From assembly GCF_009827315.1 (NCBI RefSeq), contig NZ_WTYF01000004.1, forward strand, positions 2,170,001 through 2,234,000: DNA of 64,000 bases. Reading direction: 5' to 3'. The stretch's first letter is position 1. The number at the start of each line of letters is the position of its first letter. Source of the DNA: Qipengyuania gaetbuli. Its GTDB lineage: Bacteria; Pseudomonadota; Alphaproteobacteria; Sphingomonadales; Sphingomonadaceae. Position numbers and translations under genes: made by a program. The notes beneath the pieces were generated by a model. The model was not told the origin of the DNA and did not search any database. It worked only from the letters and a program-made list of their open reading frames with translations. This document shows positions 27,983 through 36,398 of this stretch, piece after piece.

Positions 27983-29005
27983 GTGACCTGGCAGGACCAG
28001 CAACTTCCCGCCGATCACCCGCCTGTCAAATCGGGCCGGATCGGCGTACTTATCGTCAATCTCGGCACGCCCGATGCGCCCGAGCGCGGGCCGGTGAAGC
28101 GTTATCTCGGCGAATTCCTGTCGGACAAGCGCGTGGTCGAGATCCCCGACATCGTCTGGCAACCGATACTGCGCGGGATTATCCTCAACACGCGGCCCAA
28201 GCGCAGTGCCAAAGCCTATGCCAAGGTCTGGACGCCCGAAGGCTCTCCGCTCGCCGTGATCACCCGCTCGCAGGCCGCGGCGATGCAGGAACGGCTGGGG
28301 CAGGGCGTGATGGTCGAATATGCAATGCGCTACGGCCAGCCTGCAATCGCCGAGCGGTTGCAGGCGCTGATGGACGCGGGCTGCGACCGGATACTGCTCG
28401 CCCCGCTCTACCCGCAATACAGCGGGGCGACGACGGCGACGGTGGTGGACAAGGCCGCCGATGCCCTGCGCAAGATGCGCTGGCAGCCCGCCATTCGCAC
28501 ACTGCCGCCCTATCACGACGATCCCGCCTATATCGATGCGCTGGAGGCCGACCTTGTCCGCCAGCTCGACGCGCTCGATTTCGCGCCCGAAGTGCTGGTG
28601 CTCAGCTTCCACGGCATGCCGCAGCGCACGCTTGAATTGGGCGACCCCTATCATTGCCAATGCCAGAAGACCTCGCGCCTCCTTCAAGAACGGCTGGCCG
28701 GTCGTGGCCTCCGGTTCCGCACCAGTTTCCAGTCGCGCTTCGGTCCGGCAAAATGGCTGGAGCCGGCGACGGACACCGTGCTGAAGGAAGAGGCCGCTGC
28801 CGGCACGAAGCGACTCGCGATTGCTGCGCCGGGCTTTTCCGCCGACTGCCTGGAAACGCTGGAAGAGCTGGCCATGGAAGGGCGCGACGAGTTCCTCGAA
28901 GGCGGCGGAACGCATTTTGCGGCCCTGTCCTGCCTCAATGCCTCCGACGCTGGTCTTGCAATGCTGGAAAGCGTACTGCGGCGCGAATTGTCGGGCTGGA
29001 TTTAG
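27983..29005 (+). CDS. hemH: ferrochelatase
   Basis: Inserts Fe2+ into protoporphyrin IX, the last step of protoheme synthesis. 340 residues. It begins after a GTG start with GVLIVNLGTPDAP and has the catalytic His in VLSFHGMPQRTLELGDPYH and the later C-terminal ESVLRRELSGW. It follows the molybdenum enzyme by 10 bases. The following gene is a heme protein (P450), though the operator-like repeat between suggests separate control. Confidence 0.94.
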   Translation: MTWQDQQLPADHPPVKSGRIGVLIVNLGTPDAPERGPVKRYLGEFLSDKRVVEIPDIVWQPILRGIILNTRPKRSAKAYAKVWTPEGSPLAVITRSQAAAMQERLGQGVMVEYAMRYGQPAIAERLQALMDAGCDRILLAPLYPQYSGATTATVVDKAADALRKMRWQPAIRTLPPYHDDPAYIDALEADLVRQLDALDFAPEVLVLSFHGMPQRTLELGDPYHCQCQKTSRLLQERLAGRGLRFRTSFQSRFGPAKWLEPATDTVLKEEAAAGTKRLAIAAPGFSADCLETLEELAMEGRDEFLEGGGTHFAALSCLNASDAGLAMLESVLRRELSGWI

Positions 29006-29015
29006 GTCCCGGGAT

Positions 29016-29035
29016 TACTTACAAGGAAGTAAGTA
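29016..29035. promoter_or_regulatory. inverted-repeat operator candidate upstream of the P450 gene
   Basis: Seven-base perfect arms TACTTAC and GTAAGTA separated by six bases lie between hemH and the P450 gene, 20-39 bases ahead of its ATG. Sequence and geometry resemble TetR-family operators. No regulator gene is adjacent. Confidence 0.5.
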
Positions 29036-29054
29036 GTCAGGAGCAACCTATTTC

Positions 29055-30449
29055 ATGGCCACGCTAGCCGAGCATAAGCCTGTCGAGTTCACCCACTGGA
29101 GCGACCGCCTGCCGGACGGCGCGCTCGATCATATTCCGGGCGAGGGTGGCTGGCCGGTTGTCGGCAATACCTTCCGTATGCTGGCCGATCCGCACGGCTT
29201 TGCCCGGCGGATGTACGAGACCTACGGGCCGGTCTACAAGAACTGGGCCTTTGGCGGCTGGCAGGTTGCCCTGATCGGCGCCGATGCGAACGAGCTGATG
29301 CTGTTCGACCGCGGCAAGCTGTTTTCCAGCGAACAGGGTTGGGGCCCGATCCTTGACCAGCTGTTCCCGCGCGGCCTGATGCTGCTTGATTTTGACCATC
29401 ACCGGGCCGACCGCCGTGCGCTGTCGATCGCATTCAAGCCTGAACCGATGCGCCATTATTCGGGCAGCCTCAATCGCGGCATCGCCCAGCGCATGGAGCA
29501 GTGGGGCGAGGGCGAGATGCGCTTCTACCCCTCGATCAAGGAACTGACGCTCGATCTTGCAGCGGACAGCTTCATCGGCATCGAATGGGGCCCAGAAGCC
29601 GACAAGATCAACACTGCCTTCATCGACATGGTGCAGGCCAGCGTCGCACCGGTGCGAAGGCCGCTGCCCTTCACCCAGATGAAGAAGGGCGTCGACGGGC
29701 GCAAATTCCTCGTCGAATACTTCACCAGGGAAACGCATCGCCGCCGCGCGGAAGGCGGCGGGCAGGACATGTTCAGCCAGTTCGCCACGGCTACGCACGA
29801 AGACGGCAGCCTGATGCCGGTCGACGAGGTGGTCGACCACATGAACTTCCTGATGATGGCCGCGCACGACACGATCACCAGCTCGGCGACCTCGTTGATC
29901 TGGCTGCTCGCCAAGCACCCCGAATGGCAGGAAAAGCTGCGGCAGGAAGTCATTTCGGTGACCGGCGGCGTCGATGCCAAGGGCAAGGTGCGCGATCTCG
30001 CCTACGAGGACCTGGGCAAGCTCGAACTGTCGGAGATGGCCTTCAAGGAAGCGCTGCGCATGGTGCCGCCGGTCCCTTCGACCCCGCGCCGCGCGCTGAA
30101 GGATTTCGAATATGGCGGCTACACGATCCCGGCCGGCACGCCGGTCGGCATCAACGCCCACATGGTTCACCACATGGCGGAACATTGGGACACGCCCGAC
30201 AGCTTCAACCCGATGCACTTCACGCCCGACGCGGTAAAGGCGCGGCACAAATACGCCTGGGTCCCCTTCGGCGGCGGCGCGCACATGTGCCTCGGCCTGC
30301 ACTTCGCCTACATGCAGGTGAAGATCCTGCTGGCCCAGATGCTGCCGCGCTACGAGATCGAGCTGGCTGCCGGCGATCCCGAATGGCAGCCCTGGCCGAT
30401 CCCCAAGCCGAAAGACGGCCTGCGGATCAGGCTGAAGAAACTCGGCTGA
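29055..30449 (+). CDS. cytochrome P450
   Basis: 464 residues, a soluble bacterial P450 with no membrane anchor. Signatures: I-helix AAHDTITSS, the K-helix ExxR equivalent EALRMVP, and the heme loop FGGGAHMCLGLHFA with axial Cys412. No ferredoxin or reductase gene is adjacent, so electron partners must come from elsewhere. It is preceded by an operator-like palindrome. Overall layout recalls CYP51/CYP26-like branches more than camphor-type P450s; the substrate is not known (sterol, terpenoid or carotenoid-like would be guesses). Confidence 0.9.
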   Translation: MATLAEHKPVEFTHWSDRLPDGALDHIPGEGGWPVVGNTFRMLADPHGFARRMYETYGPVYKNWAFGGWQVALIGADANELMLFDRGKLFSSEQGWGPILDQLFPRGLMLLDFDHHRADRRALSIAFKPEPMRHYSGSLNRGIAQRMEQWGEGEMRFYPSIKELTLDLAADSFIGIEWGPEADKINTAFIDMVQASVAPVRRPLPFTQMKKGVDGRKFLVEYFTRETHRRRAEGGGQDMFSQFATATHEDGSLMPVDEVVDHMNFLMMAAHDTITSSATSLIWLLAKHPEWQEKLRQEVISVTGGVDAKGKVRDLAYEDLGKLELSEMAFKEALRMVPPVPSTPRRALKDFEYGGYTIPAGTPVGINAHMVHHMAEHWDTPDSFNPMHFTPDAVKARHKYAWVPFGGGAHMCLGLHFAYMQVKILLAQMLPRYEIELAAGDPEWQPWPIPKPKDGLRIRLKKLG

Positions 30450-30450
30450 A

Positions 30451-30714
30451 CTATTCGTCGCTGTCGAGGCGCTTGAAGCCGTTGGCAGCATGCCTCAAGA
30501 GACCGGCGCCGACCAAAGCGATGAAAAATCCGGTCGCGAGCCTTTCGCCGAAGGAGAAGTCCCGGCCTTCGTTTCCCGCGAACGTTGCCCCATTGGCGAC
30601 ATTCCAGATGATGATCAGGCCCAGGACCAAGACGCCGCCGCCAGCGATCGTCGCCAGGATATAGCGAATGTCGCGGGGAGCTTCGCGTCCCTCGAGTGGA
30701 TCGGGCCTCACCAT
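30451..30714 (-). CDS. small two-helix membrane protein, unknown
   Basis: 87 residues with two hydrophobic segments (about 20-40 and 60-78) and charged termini. The next gene upstream on the same strand ends 2 bases away, so the pair is probably co-transcribed. Convergent with the P450 gene. No recognised family. Confidence 0.6.
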   Translation of the reverse strand: MVRPDPLEGREAPRDIRYILATIAGGGVLVLGLIIIWNVANGATFAGNEGRDFSFGERLATGFFIALVGAGLLRHAANGFKRLDSDE

Positions 30715-30716
30715 GG

Positions 30717-30875
30717 CTAGAAATCTATCGCGATGCCGTCCTTGACCCAGTCGCCGTAGCGCGTGGGGCTGAGGTCCTCGTCGACCTCGCCCTTCTTCGG
30801 CTTGGGCGGCGGTTCGCTGCTCCAGTGTTCGGGCTTTTCGAATTTCTCGGGCCGCTTGGTCGCGCGTTCGGTCAT
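30717..30875 (-). CDS. DUF1674 / SDHAF4-like protein
   Basis: A short, charged protein of about 52 residues ending PTRYGDWVKDGIAIDF, the diagnostic C-terminus of DUF1674, whose eukaryotic member SDHAF4 protects flavinylated SdhA during succinate dehydrogenase assembly. An upstream ATG adds nine residues. It is divergent from rsmB. Confidence 0.85.
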   Translation of the reverse strand: MTERATKRPEKFEKPEHWSSEPPPKPKKGEVDEDLSPTRYGDWVKDGIAIDF

Positions 30876-30933
30876 GCGGGTAAAATGCGCAGGCTGGCGC
30901 ATGGTTTCAAGTGGGGGTAGGGGCGCAGCAGAA

Positions 30934-32169
30934 ATGGCACAGCCTCAGGGAATCCACGCGCGCAAGGCCGCGCTTCGCTTGCTCGACGCAGTTCTTCGCC
31001 GGGGCGAGACGCTCGACGTCGCCTTTGGCGCAGCCACCAGTGACGTGCGCAAGTTCGAGGACAAGGCGCTGGCACGTGCCATCGCGGGCGAGGTGCTGCG
31101 CTGGCTGGTTGATCTCGACGCGGCCATCGACAGCGCGACGAAGCAGAAACTGCCCGACGATGCCAAGGTGCGCACTGTCCTGCGCATGATGCTGGCCCAG
31201 TGGCTGCGCCTCGACACGCCGCCCCACGCGGTGATCGCAACCGGCCTGCCGCTGCTTGCCGGCGGACCGCGCAGGCTGGCGCACGGGGTCTTCTCCACAT
31301 TGACCAAGCGCGAGGTCGCGCTGCCCGATGCGCCAACCCTGCCCGCCGAAGTGGCCGCACGCTGGGGCGAACCGGCATCGGCCATCGCTGCCGGCCTCGC
31401 CGAACCGCCGCCGCTCGACCTGACGCTGCGCGATCCGGCGAAGACAGAGGTGTGGAAGGCGAAGCTTGCCGCCGACAGCCTGATGCCGGGCCATCTGCGC
31501 CTGCCGCGCGGCGAGAGTGTCGAGAAGCTGGCCGGTTTTGCGGACGGGGCGTGGTGGGTTCAGGACCTTGCCGCCTCGATCCCGGCGCGCCTGCTCGGCG
31601 CGGGCGAGGGCCGCCACGCGCTCGACCTGTGCGCGGCGCCCGGCGGCAAGACGCTTCAACTTGCCGCGCAAGGGTGGAAGGTCACCGCGCTCGACATTTC
31701 CAAGCGCCGCCTCGATCTTTTGAAAGCCAATCTCAAGCGCACCGGCTTTGCCGCAGGAACCGTGCGCGCCGATGCGCTCACCTGGGAACCGAAACACCAG
31801 TTCGATGCGATCCTGCTCGACGCGCCCTGCACGGCGACGGGGACCGCGCGTCGCCACCCCGATGTGCTCCATCGTATCGGCCCGCGCCAGATCGAGGAAA
31901 TGGCCGAGCTGCAGGCAGCGCTCCTCGAGCGCGCACAAGGCTGGCTCAAACCCGGCGGCACGCTGGTCTATGCCACTTGTTCGCTCGAGCAGGAGGAGGG
32001 CGAAGCACAGGCGGAGCGCGTCACGCTCACGCCGAAGCCCGTCCTTGCTGATGAATTGCCCGCAGGCATCTCCCCGACCGAGGCGGGCTGGCTGCGCACC
32101 GATCCCGGCATGTTGGCAGAGGCCGGCGGACTGGACGGCTTTTTCGTCGCTCGGTGGACCGCCGACTAG
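30934..32169 (+). CDS. rsmB: 16S rRNA m5C methyltransferase, RsmB/NOP family
   Basis: 411 residues: an N-terminal NusB-like RNA-binding domain (about 1-135) and a Rossmann methyltransferase domain with the SAM loop DLCAAPGGKT. Both catalytic cysteines are present, Cys299 in DAPCTATGTARRHPD and Cys349 in ATCSLEQEE. Members methylate C967 of 16S rRNA (E. coli numbering). An in-frame ATG 11 codons upstream is an alternative start. Confidence 0.9.
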   Translation: MAQPQGIHARKAALRLLDAVLRRGETLDVAFGAATSDVRKFEDKALARAIAGEVLRWLVDLDAAIDSATKQKLPDDAKVRTVLRMMLAQWLRLDTPPHAVIATGLPLLAGGPRRLAHGVFSTLTKREVALPDAPTLPAEVAARWGEPASAIAAGLAEPPPLDLTLRDPAKTEVWKAKLAADSLMPGHLRLPRGESVEKLAGFADGAWWVQDLAASIPARLLGAGEGRHALDLCAAPGGKTLQLAAQGWKVTALDISKRRLDLLKANLKRTGFAAGTVRADALTWEPKHQFDAILLDAPCTATGTARRHPDVLHRIGPRQIEEMAELQAALLERAQGWLKPGGTLVYATCSLEQEEGEAQAERVTLTPKPVLADELPAGISPTEAGWLRTDPGMLAEAGGLDGFFVARWTAD

Positions 32170-32226
32170 ATGCCAAAGCACCGCGACAGGGAAAGTCGAA
32201 GCCTTCCCTGCCGCGAGCTCTTCCGG

Positions 32227-32700
32227 TCATTCCTCGAAGAAATTGAAATCCTCGTCGTCGGCGGCGACGAATACGATCAGAACCGCGGCAGCAGCCACCC
32301 CGCCAACCACCAGCAGCGTTTCGCCGGTGGACAGGTTGGCGCGTTGCTTCCCGATGTCGTCACGACCGAGCTGCGCCAGACTGAAGTTGGCGACTTGCAA
32401 GTCGCGCGCTCCTCCGGAGTCGAAATTCAACTGGGCTAGTTCGACCTTGCGGGTGCGGATCTGCTGCGAAGGATGACTGCTTTCCATCGGTACCCCGTAG
32501 GCGACGGTCAGGCCGAAGACGGGCGAGGTTTGCCGCTCGCGTTCGACGCCGAGGGGGATTCGCACGCCCAATGTGGCCGAGGCGCCTGGCGGTGCCTGGA
32601 TGGAATGGCTTACCGCCTCGATATGGCGGTCTTGTGCGAGCGCTGGTTGAGCCGACAGGGCCAAGGCGCAGACTGGGAGAAAAAACGCGAAGTTTCTCAT
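32227..32700 (-). CDS. secreted/anchored small protein, unknown
   Basis: 157 residues with a signal peptide (cleavage near ALAQ, residue 23) and a second hydrophobic stretch near the C-terminus (about 128-145, GGVAAAAVLIVFVAA) followed by an acidic tail DDEDFNFFEE, so probably inner-membrane anchored. The Shine-Dalgarno is near-perfect. No family recognised. Confidence 0.65.
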   Translation of the reverse strand: MRNFAFFLPVCALALSAQPALAQDRHIEAVSHSIQAPPGASATLGVRIPLGVERERQTSPVFGLTVAYGVPMESSHPSQQIRTRKVELAQLNFDSGGARDLQVANFSLAQLGRDDIGKQRANLSTGETLLVVGGVAAAAVLIVFVAADDEDFNFFEE

Positions 32701-32703
32701 GGG

Positions 32704-32721
32704 TCACCTCCATTCGAATGG
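32704..32721 (-). promoter_or_regulatory. very strong Shine-Dalgarno abutting a 12-bp palindrome
   Basis: On the minus strand GGAGGTGA (32704-32711) is an eight-base match to the 16S anti-SD, three bases from the ATG at 32700. It overlaps the perfect palindrome CCATTCGAATGG at 32710-32721. The overlap could allow operator binding or hairpin control of translation. Confidence 0.5.
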
Positions 32722-32824
32722 ACTCGAAAGTACAGAAGGCAGTCTTCGCGACCCGTGCGCGTCACATACTCCTCATTTGCAGAAGGCAGAAACGATTTTC
32801 TATGCCAGCTGGCGCGCGATTTGA

Positions 32825-33649
32825 TCAGCCGGTTTCGGGCACCGCGCGCGCTGCGGCGGGGCGTGATCCGGCGACCCAGCCGAAATAGGTCACTGCGATC
32901 CCGGCCAGCGCACCGGCAGCCAGGGTGATGCTACCCGGTATCTGCGCATAGGCTTTGAACGGTGCGTTGAGGAACGTCATGTCGGGCGCAAACCACGTCA
33001 CCACTGCCTGCAGCATCACGAACCCTGCGGCCATCAACCACGGTGCGCCATGTTTCCGGTCGCGGAAGTAGAGCGCCAAGGCAAAGGCCGAGACCAGGGT
33101 GTCGCTGATCGCGATCGTGTCGAGGACATTCCGCGGTCCGCCGCTCTGGATGAAATTCATCCACGGGAAGAGGTGCTCCATCAGCCGGCTGAACGGAGAT
33201 TCGAACAGGATCATCGGGGTTGCGAGCATGTATCCCGCATGCAGCTTGATGTTCCGCCGATGTTTGAGCGCATTGTAGAACAGCGTCAGATAGGCGGCGA
33301 GCGCGATGACCATGGCGATCCCGAACGCAGGGCCGAGTTCCATGATGAACGGGCTTTCCTGAGCGAGGTAGCGCGATGCGGAAAGGTTGATGATGGCGAC
33401 AAAGCCCAGCATCAGCAGCGGGAACAGCGCAAAGCTCGCCTGACCCATGGTCTTATGGAGCGCGTTGCGCCGCGAATGGATGGAAACGCTCTGGACCAGC
33501 AGGAATGCAAGCCACGTCATCGCCGTTACCGCGTGGACATGGAACGCCAGCGGCATCGGACCGCTCGCGGTGAAGTAACTTGCCCAGAAGCCGCCGACCG
33601 TGATCGCCAGCGTGAAAGCGACGAAATAATGTCCGTATTTGTAAGGCAT
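32825..33649 (-). CDS. multi-pass membrane protein, DUF2306-like
   Basis: 274 residues with about seven hydrophobic helices. Conserved-looking polar positions are HVHAVTAMTW, the HSRRNALHKTMGQ loop and KHRRNIKLHAGYM; the H..RR...H..MG pattern is typical of DUF2306-type integral proteins. GGGAGGG precedes the ATG; a longer open frame upstream lacks membrane character. Function unknown; the His pairs could bind heme or metal. Confidence 0.7.
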   Translation of the reverse strand: MPYKYGHYFVAFTLAITVGGFWASYFTASGPMPLAFHVHAVTAMTWLAFLLVQSVSIHSRRNALHKTMGQASFALFPLLMLGFVAIINLSASRYLAQESPFIMELGPAFGIAMVIALAAYLTLFYNALKHRRNIKLHAGYMLATPMILFESPFSRLMEHLFPWMNFIQSGGPRNVLDTIAISDTLVSAFALALYFRDRKHGAPWLMAAGFVMLQAVVTWFAPDMTFLNAPFKAYAQIPGSITLAAGALAGIAVTYFGWVAGSRPAAARAVPETG

Positions 33650-33735
33650 GCCCGATCCCTCCCCAGCGCGACCCGAGCGTTTGCCGTGCGCGGCAGATAG
33701 CACGGATGCGGCGCTCCGCCAAATGCGGTCGGGGA

Positions 33736-34551
33736 TCAGCTGTCGATGCCGTACTCGATCGACGTGCAGTCCCGGCCCGACTGTCGGATCTGCATGGTGA
33801 TGCGGGTCCCGGTGTCGGCAAGGCATTCGACCTCAAACGGGACCCCGAGTTCGACGTAGCGGTCGAAGCGCATGTCGGCTTCGTTCACCCGGATCGGATT
33901 TCCTGCGCGCACCAGGCTTACGAACTGGCGAGCCACTTCGGCGAGGTGCGCCGAGTTCACGTGGTCGCCCGATCCGTCGAGCCAGGGGTGGGCGGGAGGC
34001 ATGGCATTGGCGGGATCGAGCAGGCCCGTGGCCTGCATGCCGTCCAGCGGGCCGAGAAAGGGGAATTCTCCCTCGCCGAGGCCGAGCATTGACCGGTCGG
34101 CATAGTGGAAATCGGCGGAGGAAACCTTGTCGTCCCGCTCCTTGGCTCCGCTGCGCCATTTCTCGAAGTCGCGCGTGCGGAAAACGACGCCGCGCCCGTC
34201 CAGGCGGCAGACCAGCGCGCCCGATGCGTCATGAAGATGGATGGAAAAGCTTTCCTTGCCCTCGATCCGCGTTCGTTCGTAGCGTCCGCGGGCCATGCGG
34301 CCGACGCCGGGCTCGCCGCAGCGCCAGTGCGTCCAGATGAGGGCCGACCACTTATCGGGGTCCCAGCCGCCTAGCGCCATCGCGCTTTCGACGCTCAGCC
34401 AGTAGCTGGCCGCCTGGATCGCTCCGGGATGATGCGGACCGATCCGCAACCACGGCCACAGCGCCTCGTCCTGCGAACAGGCGAATTCGACGCTGCCGTC
34501 GGGATTGACGACATGGTCGCAGGTAAAGGCCTTGGTGTGCGCTCCCGGCAT
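33736..34551 (-). CDS. hypothetical protein, possible hot-dog/beta-rich fold
   Basis: 271 residues without signal peptide or membrane segment and rich in Trp in the first 80 (DEALWPWLRIG, SALIWTHWRCG). The C-terminal 70 residues (NPIRVNEADMRFDRYVELG to RDCTSIEYG) look like a beta-rich acyl-binding or thioesterase-like module, but this is only impression. It lies 86 bases ahead of the membrane protein on the same strand. No confident family. Confidence 0.6.
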   Translation of the reverse strand: MPGAHTKAFTCDHVVNPDGSVEFACSQDEALWPWLRIGPHHPGAIQAASYWLSVESAMALGGWDPDKWSALIWTHWRCGEPGVGRMARGRYERTRIEGKESFSIHLHDASGALVCRLDGRGVVFRTRDFEKWRSGAKERDDKVSSADFHYADRSMLGLGEGEFPFLGPLDGMQATGLLDPANAMPPAHPWLDGSGDHVNSAHLAEVARQFVSLVRAGNPIRVNEADMRFDRYVELGVPFEVECLADTGTRITMQIRQSGRDCTSIEYGIDS

Positions 34552-34654
34552 GGACGGGAAGATTGCACCCCAAGGCCCGCGCTACAAGCGTCGCCTTTGG
34601 TTCAGGCCTCGGGATGCTTCCCTTCTTGTTCCTTGCCGGTAAGAATCTGGGCGG

Positions 34655-35437
34655 TCAGAATTTGGTACGCAGGAATTGCACGGCCGCGTTCGATTGTTCG
34701 GGCGAGGTAGTGTGGCCAAGCCCATCCGTCACCAGCACCGTGCTGTTCGTCATTTCCGAGAGTTGCTGCAGCAAGTCCGCCCCCACGACCGTGTCATCGA
34801 CCGAATAGGTGATGAAGCCCGACTGTTTCGGCGGCTCGCTGAGCGGGGAGCACCGGGAATTTTCTTGGAACCGGAATGTGTCGAGCCGGCTGACATCGGT
34901 GACGGGCATGAACGCAATGTAGCTGTCCAAGAATTCGAGATGGTTGGCTGCATGAAGCGCGAGCAAGCCGCCATAGCTGATGCCGGCAACCACACGGGTT
35001 TCTGCAGGACCTAGCTCTTGATCCACTTTCGCGAGCCAATCGACGAACTTGCTGCAATATTCCAGGCCGCCGTCATTGAAGAAGTCCGGATTGGCGGCTG
35101 GGATATTGATGTAGATCCGCTGCACCGGCTGCTCGCGCAACGGCCCGAACTCATTTCCTGACCACTGGCGAAAGTCATGGCGGCGACCGTGGATCAGATA
35201 GAGCCGCACAGGCCCCTCACCTTCGACCTCGGCAATCGTAAAAAGAGGCGATTTTTGCGTGTCCGCCATCGCGGAAATTATCGAGTGTCCGGTCTCGAAC
35301 AGGAAAAACCGTGCGCGCTTGGAGTAGGTAAATGCGAATGCCGAAAGGGCCATCGCAGTGATCAATATTAACATAACATATGTTAATATTGATCTTATTA
35401 TTGATGGTATATTAGTAAGCGCAGAATTCCCGAGCAT
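34655..35437 (-). CDS. membrane-anchored alpha/beta hydrolase
   Basis: 260 residues. An N-terminal hydrophobic segment (about 17-37) anchors an alpha/beta-hydrolase: the YLIHGRRHDFRQW oxyanion region, nucleophile elbow GISYGG, an acid candidate in SVDDTVVGAD and the late His in GLGHTTS complete a triad. GC content is visibly lower than in the neighbours, most of all in the first 40 codons, where a perfect 16-bp inverted repeat lies. If translation began at the ATG at 35353, that repeat would be in the leader. The distal ATG has AGGGA upstream and gives the anchor. Substrate unknown. Confidence 0.7.
   Translation of the reverse strand: MLGNSALTNIPSIIRSILTYVMLILITAMALSAFAFTYSKRARFFLFETGHSIISAMADTQKSPLFTIAEVEGEGPVRLYLIHGRRHDFRQWSGNEFGPLREQPVQRIYINIPAANPDFFNDGGLEYCSKFVDWLAKVDQELGPAETRVVAGISYGGLLALHAANHLEFLDSYIAFMPVTDVSRLDTFRFQENSRCSPLSEPPKQSGFITYSVDDTVVGADLLQQLSEMTNSTVLVTDGLGHTTSPEQSNAAVQFLRTKF
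35360..35394. repeat. perfect 16-bp inverted repeat (35-bp palindromic site)
   Basis: Arms 35360-35375 and 35379-35394 are exact reverse complements around a three-base centre, all A/T-rich in a GC-rich setting. A partial half-site TGTTAATAT recurs at 35450-35458, upstream of the hydrolase start. An operator for the hydrolase gene or a cruciform/hairpin are the main readings. Confidence 0.7.
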
Positions 35438-35753
35438 TCAGACGGTCCCTGTTAATATGGGGACCGAATAGTTAAAGTCATTTGAGCGTCAAGATTTTTC
35501 GGATTCTATTCGGAAGGTGCATCAACCCATCATATGTGGTGGCTTGTTAACACTCGGGCCTTTCCTACTCATGCCCGGTCGCGGCACACCGCTAGGAATG
35601 GACTTCGCCCCTTCTCCGATCGCCGATAATCCGTGCCGCGCGCGTAGAAACACGGCCCCAGAGATTTCTCTCAAGGACCGTGTTCCAAGTGTTCCATCCT
35701 GTGGGACTGGCGGGGGGCAATCCTACCCGCGTCCAACACTTGATGTGCGCGGT
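35438..35753. other. non-coding stretch between hydrolase and msrA
   Basis: About 316 bases with no believable gene on either strand. It holds the A/T-rich promoter side of the hydrolase gene (including the TGTTAATAT half-site), then GC-rich sequence with the msrA terminator hairpin near 35650-35683. A short direct repeat (GGAACAC twice, minus strand, near 35680-35697) is also present. A small RNA cannot be excluded. Confidence 0.5.
35646..35683 (-). terminator. terminator hairpin downstream of msrA
   Basis: Read on the minus strand, a 9-bp stem with one G-U pair (35683-35675 with 35658-35650) encloses a small inner stem and is followed by TTTCT. It is 70 bases past the msrA stop. Confidence 0.65.
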
Positions 35754-36293
35754 TCAGGCCTCGGGCTTGAGGTACTGCTGGAAGCTCTTGCGCAGCTTCA
35801 TCAGCTTGGGCGGGATGACCGCGAGGCAGTAGGGATTGCGCTGGCCTTCGCCCTCCCAATACTCCTGGTGGTAGTCCTCGGCCGGGTACCATTCGCCGGT
35901 CTCGATCGTCGTCACCGCGCTCTGGCCGGGATGGTCTTCGTTCCAGCGGGCGATGGCCGCCTCGGCCTCGGCGCGCTGGGTGTCGTCGAGCGGGAAGATC
36001 GCGCTGCGGTACTGCGTGCCGATGTCGCCGCCCTGGCGATTGAGCTGGGTCGGGTCGTGCGTGCCGAGGAAGACGTCGTAGATCTGGGGCAGGGTGATCG
36101 TCTCGTCGTCGAAGGTCACGCGAACGCCCTCGGCATGGCCGGTATTGCCGGTGCAGACCTCCTTGTAGGTGGGATTGGGCTTGTCGCCGCCGATGTAGCC
36201 GCTCTCGACCTCGCTCACGCCGATAACGTCCTTCATCACCGCCTCGGTGCACCAGAAGCACCCGCCTGCGACAATCGCCTGTTGCTGCGCCAT
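35754..36293 (-). CDS. msrA: peptide-methionine (S)-S-oxide reductase
   Basis: Repairs methionine-S-sulfoxide, complementing msrB at 18197. 179 residues with the catalytic motif GGCFWC (nucleophile Cys12) at the very N-terminus, so a cytoplasmic form. The conserved GYIGG, GHAEGVRV, THDPTQLNRQGGDIGTQYRS and AEDYHQEY blocks are all present. The start is the ATG giving MAQQQAIVAGG. Confidence 0.96.
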   Translation of the reverse strand: MAQQQAIVAGGCFWCTEAVMKDVIGVSEVESGYIGGDKPNPTYKEVCTGNTGHAEGVRVTFDDETITLPQIYDVFLGTHDPTQLNRQGGDIGTQYRSAIFPLDDTQRAEAEAAIARWNEDHPGQSAVTTIETGEWYPAEDYHQEYWEGEGQRNPYCLAVIPPKLMKLRKSFQQYLKPEA

Positions 36294-36398
36294 GTAGTCA
36301 GTCTCCTTGTTGGACAGGCAGATAGGAAGCCTGTGGGCGCTTGTCATCTGCCCGATGTGAGGGCAGGAGGCGCGCGGGGAGTTCGAAGGAGACACACG

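Noticed and set aside
35517..36398. Upstream extension of the secreted methyltransferase gene
   Set aside because: The frame is open but runs antisense across msrA; a strong Shine-Dalgarno and signal peptide fix the start at 36399.
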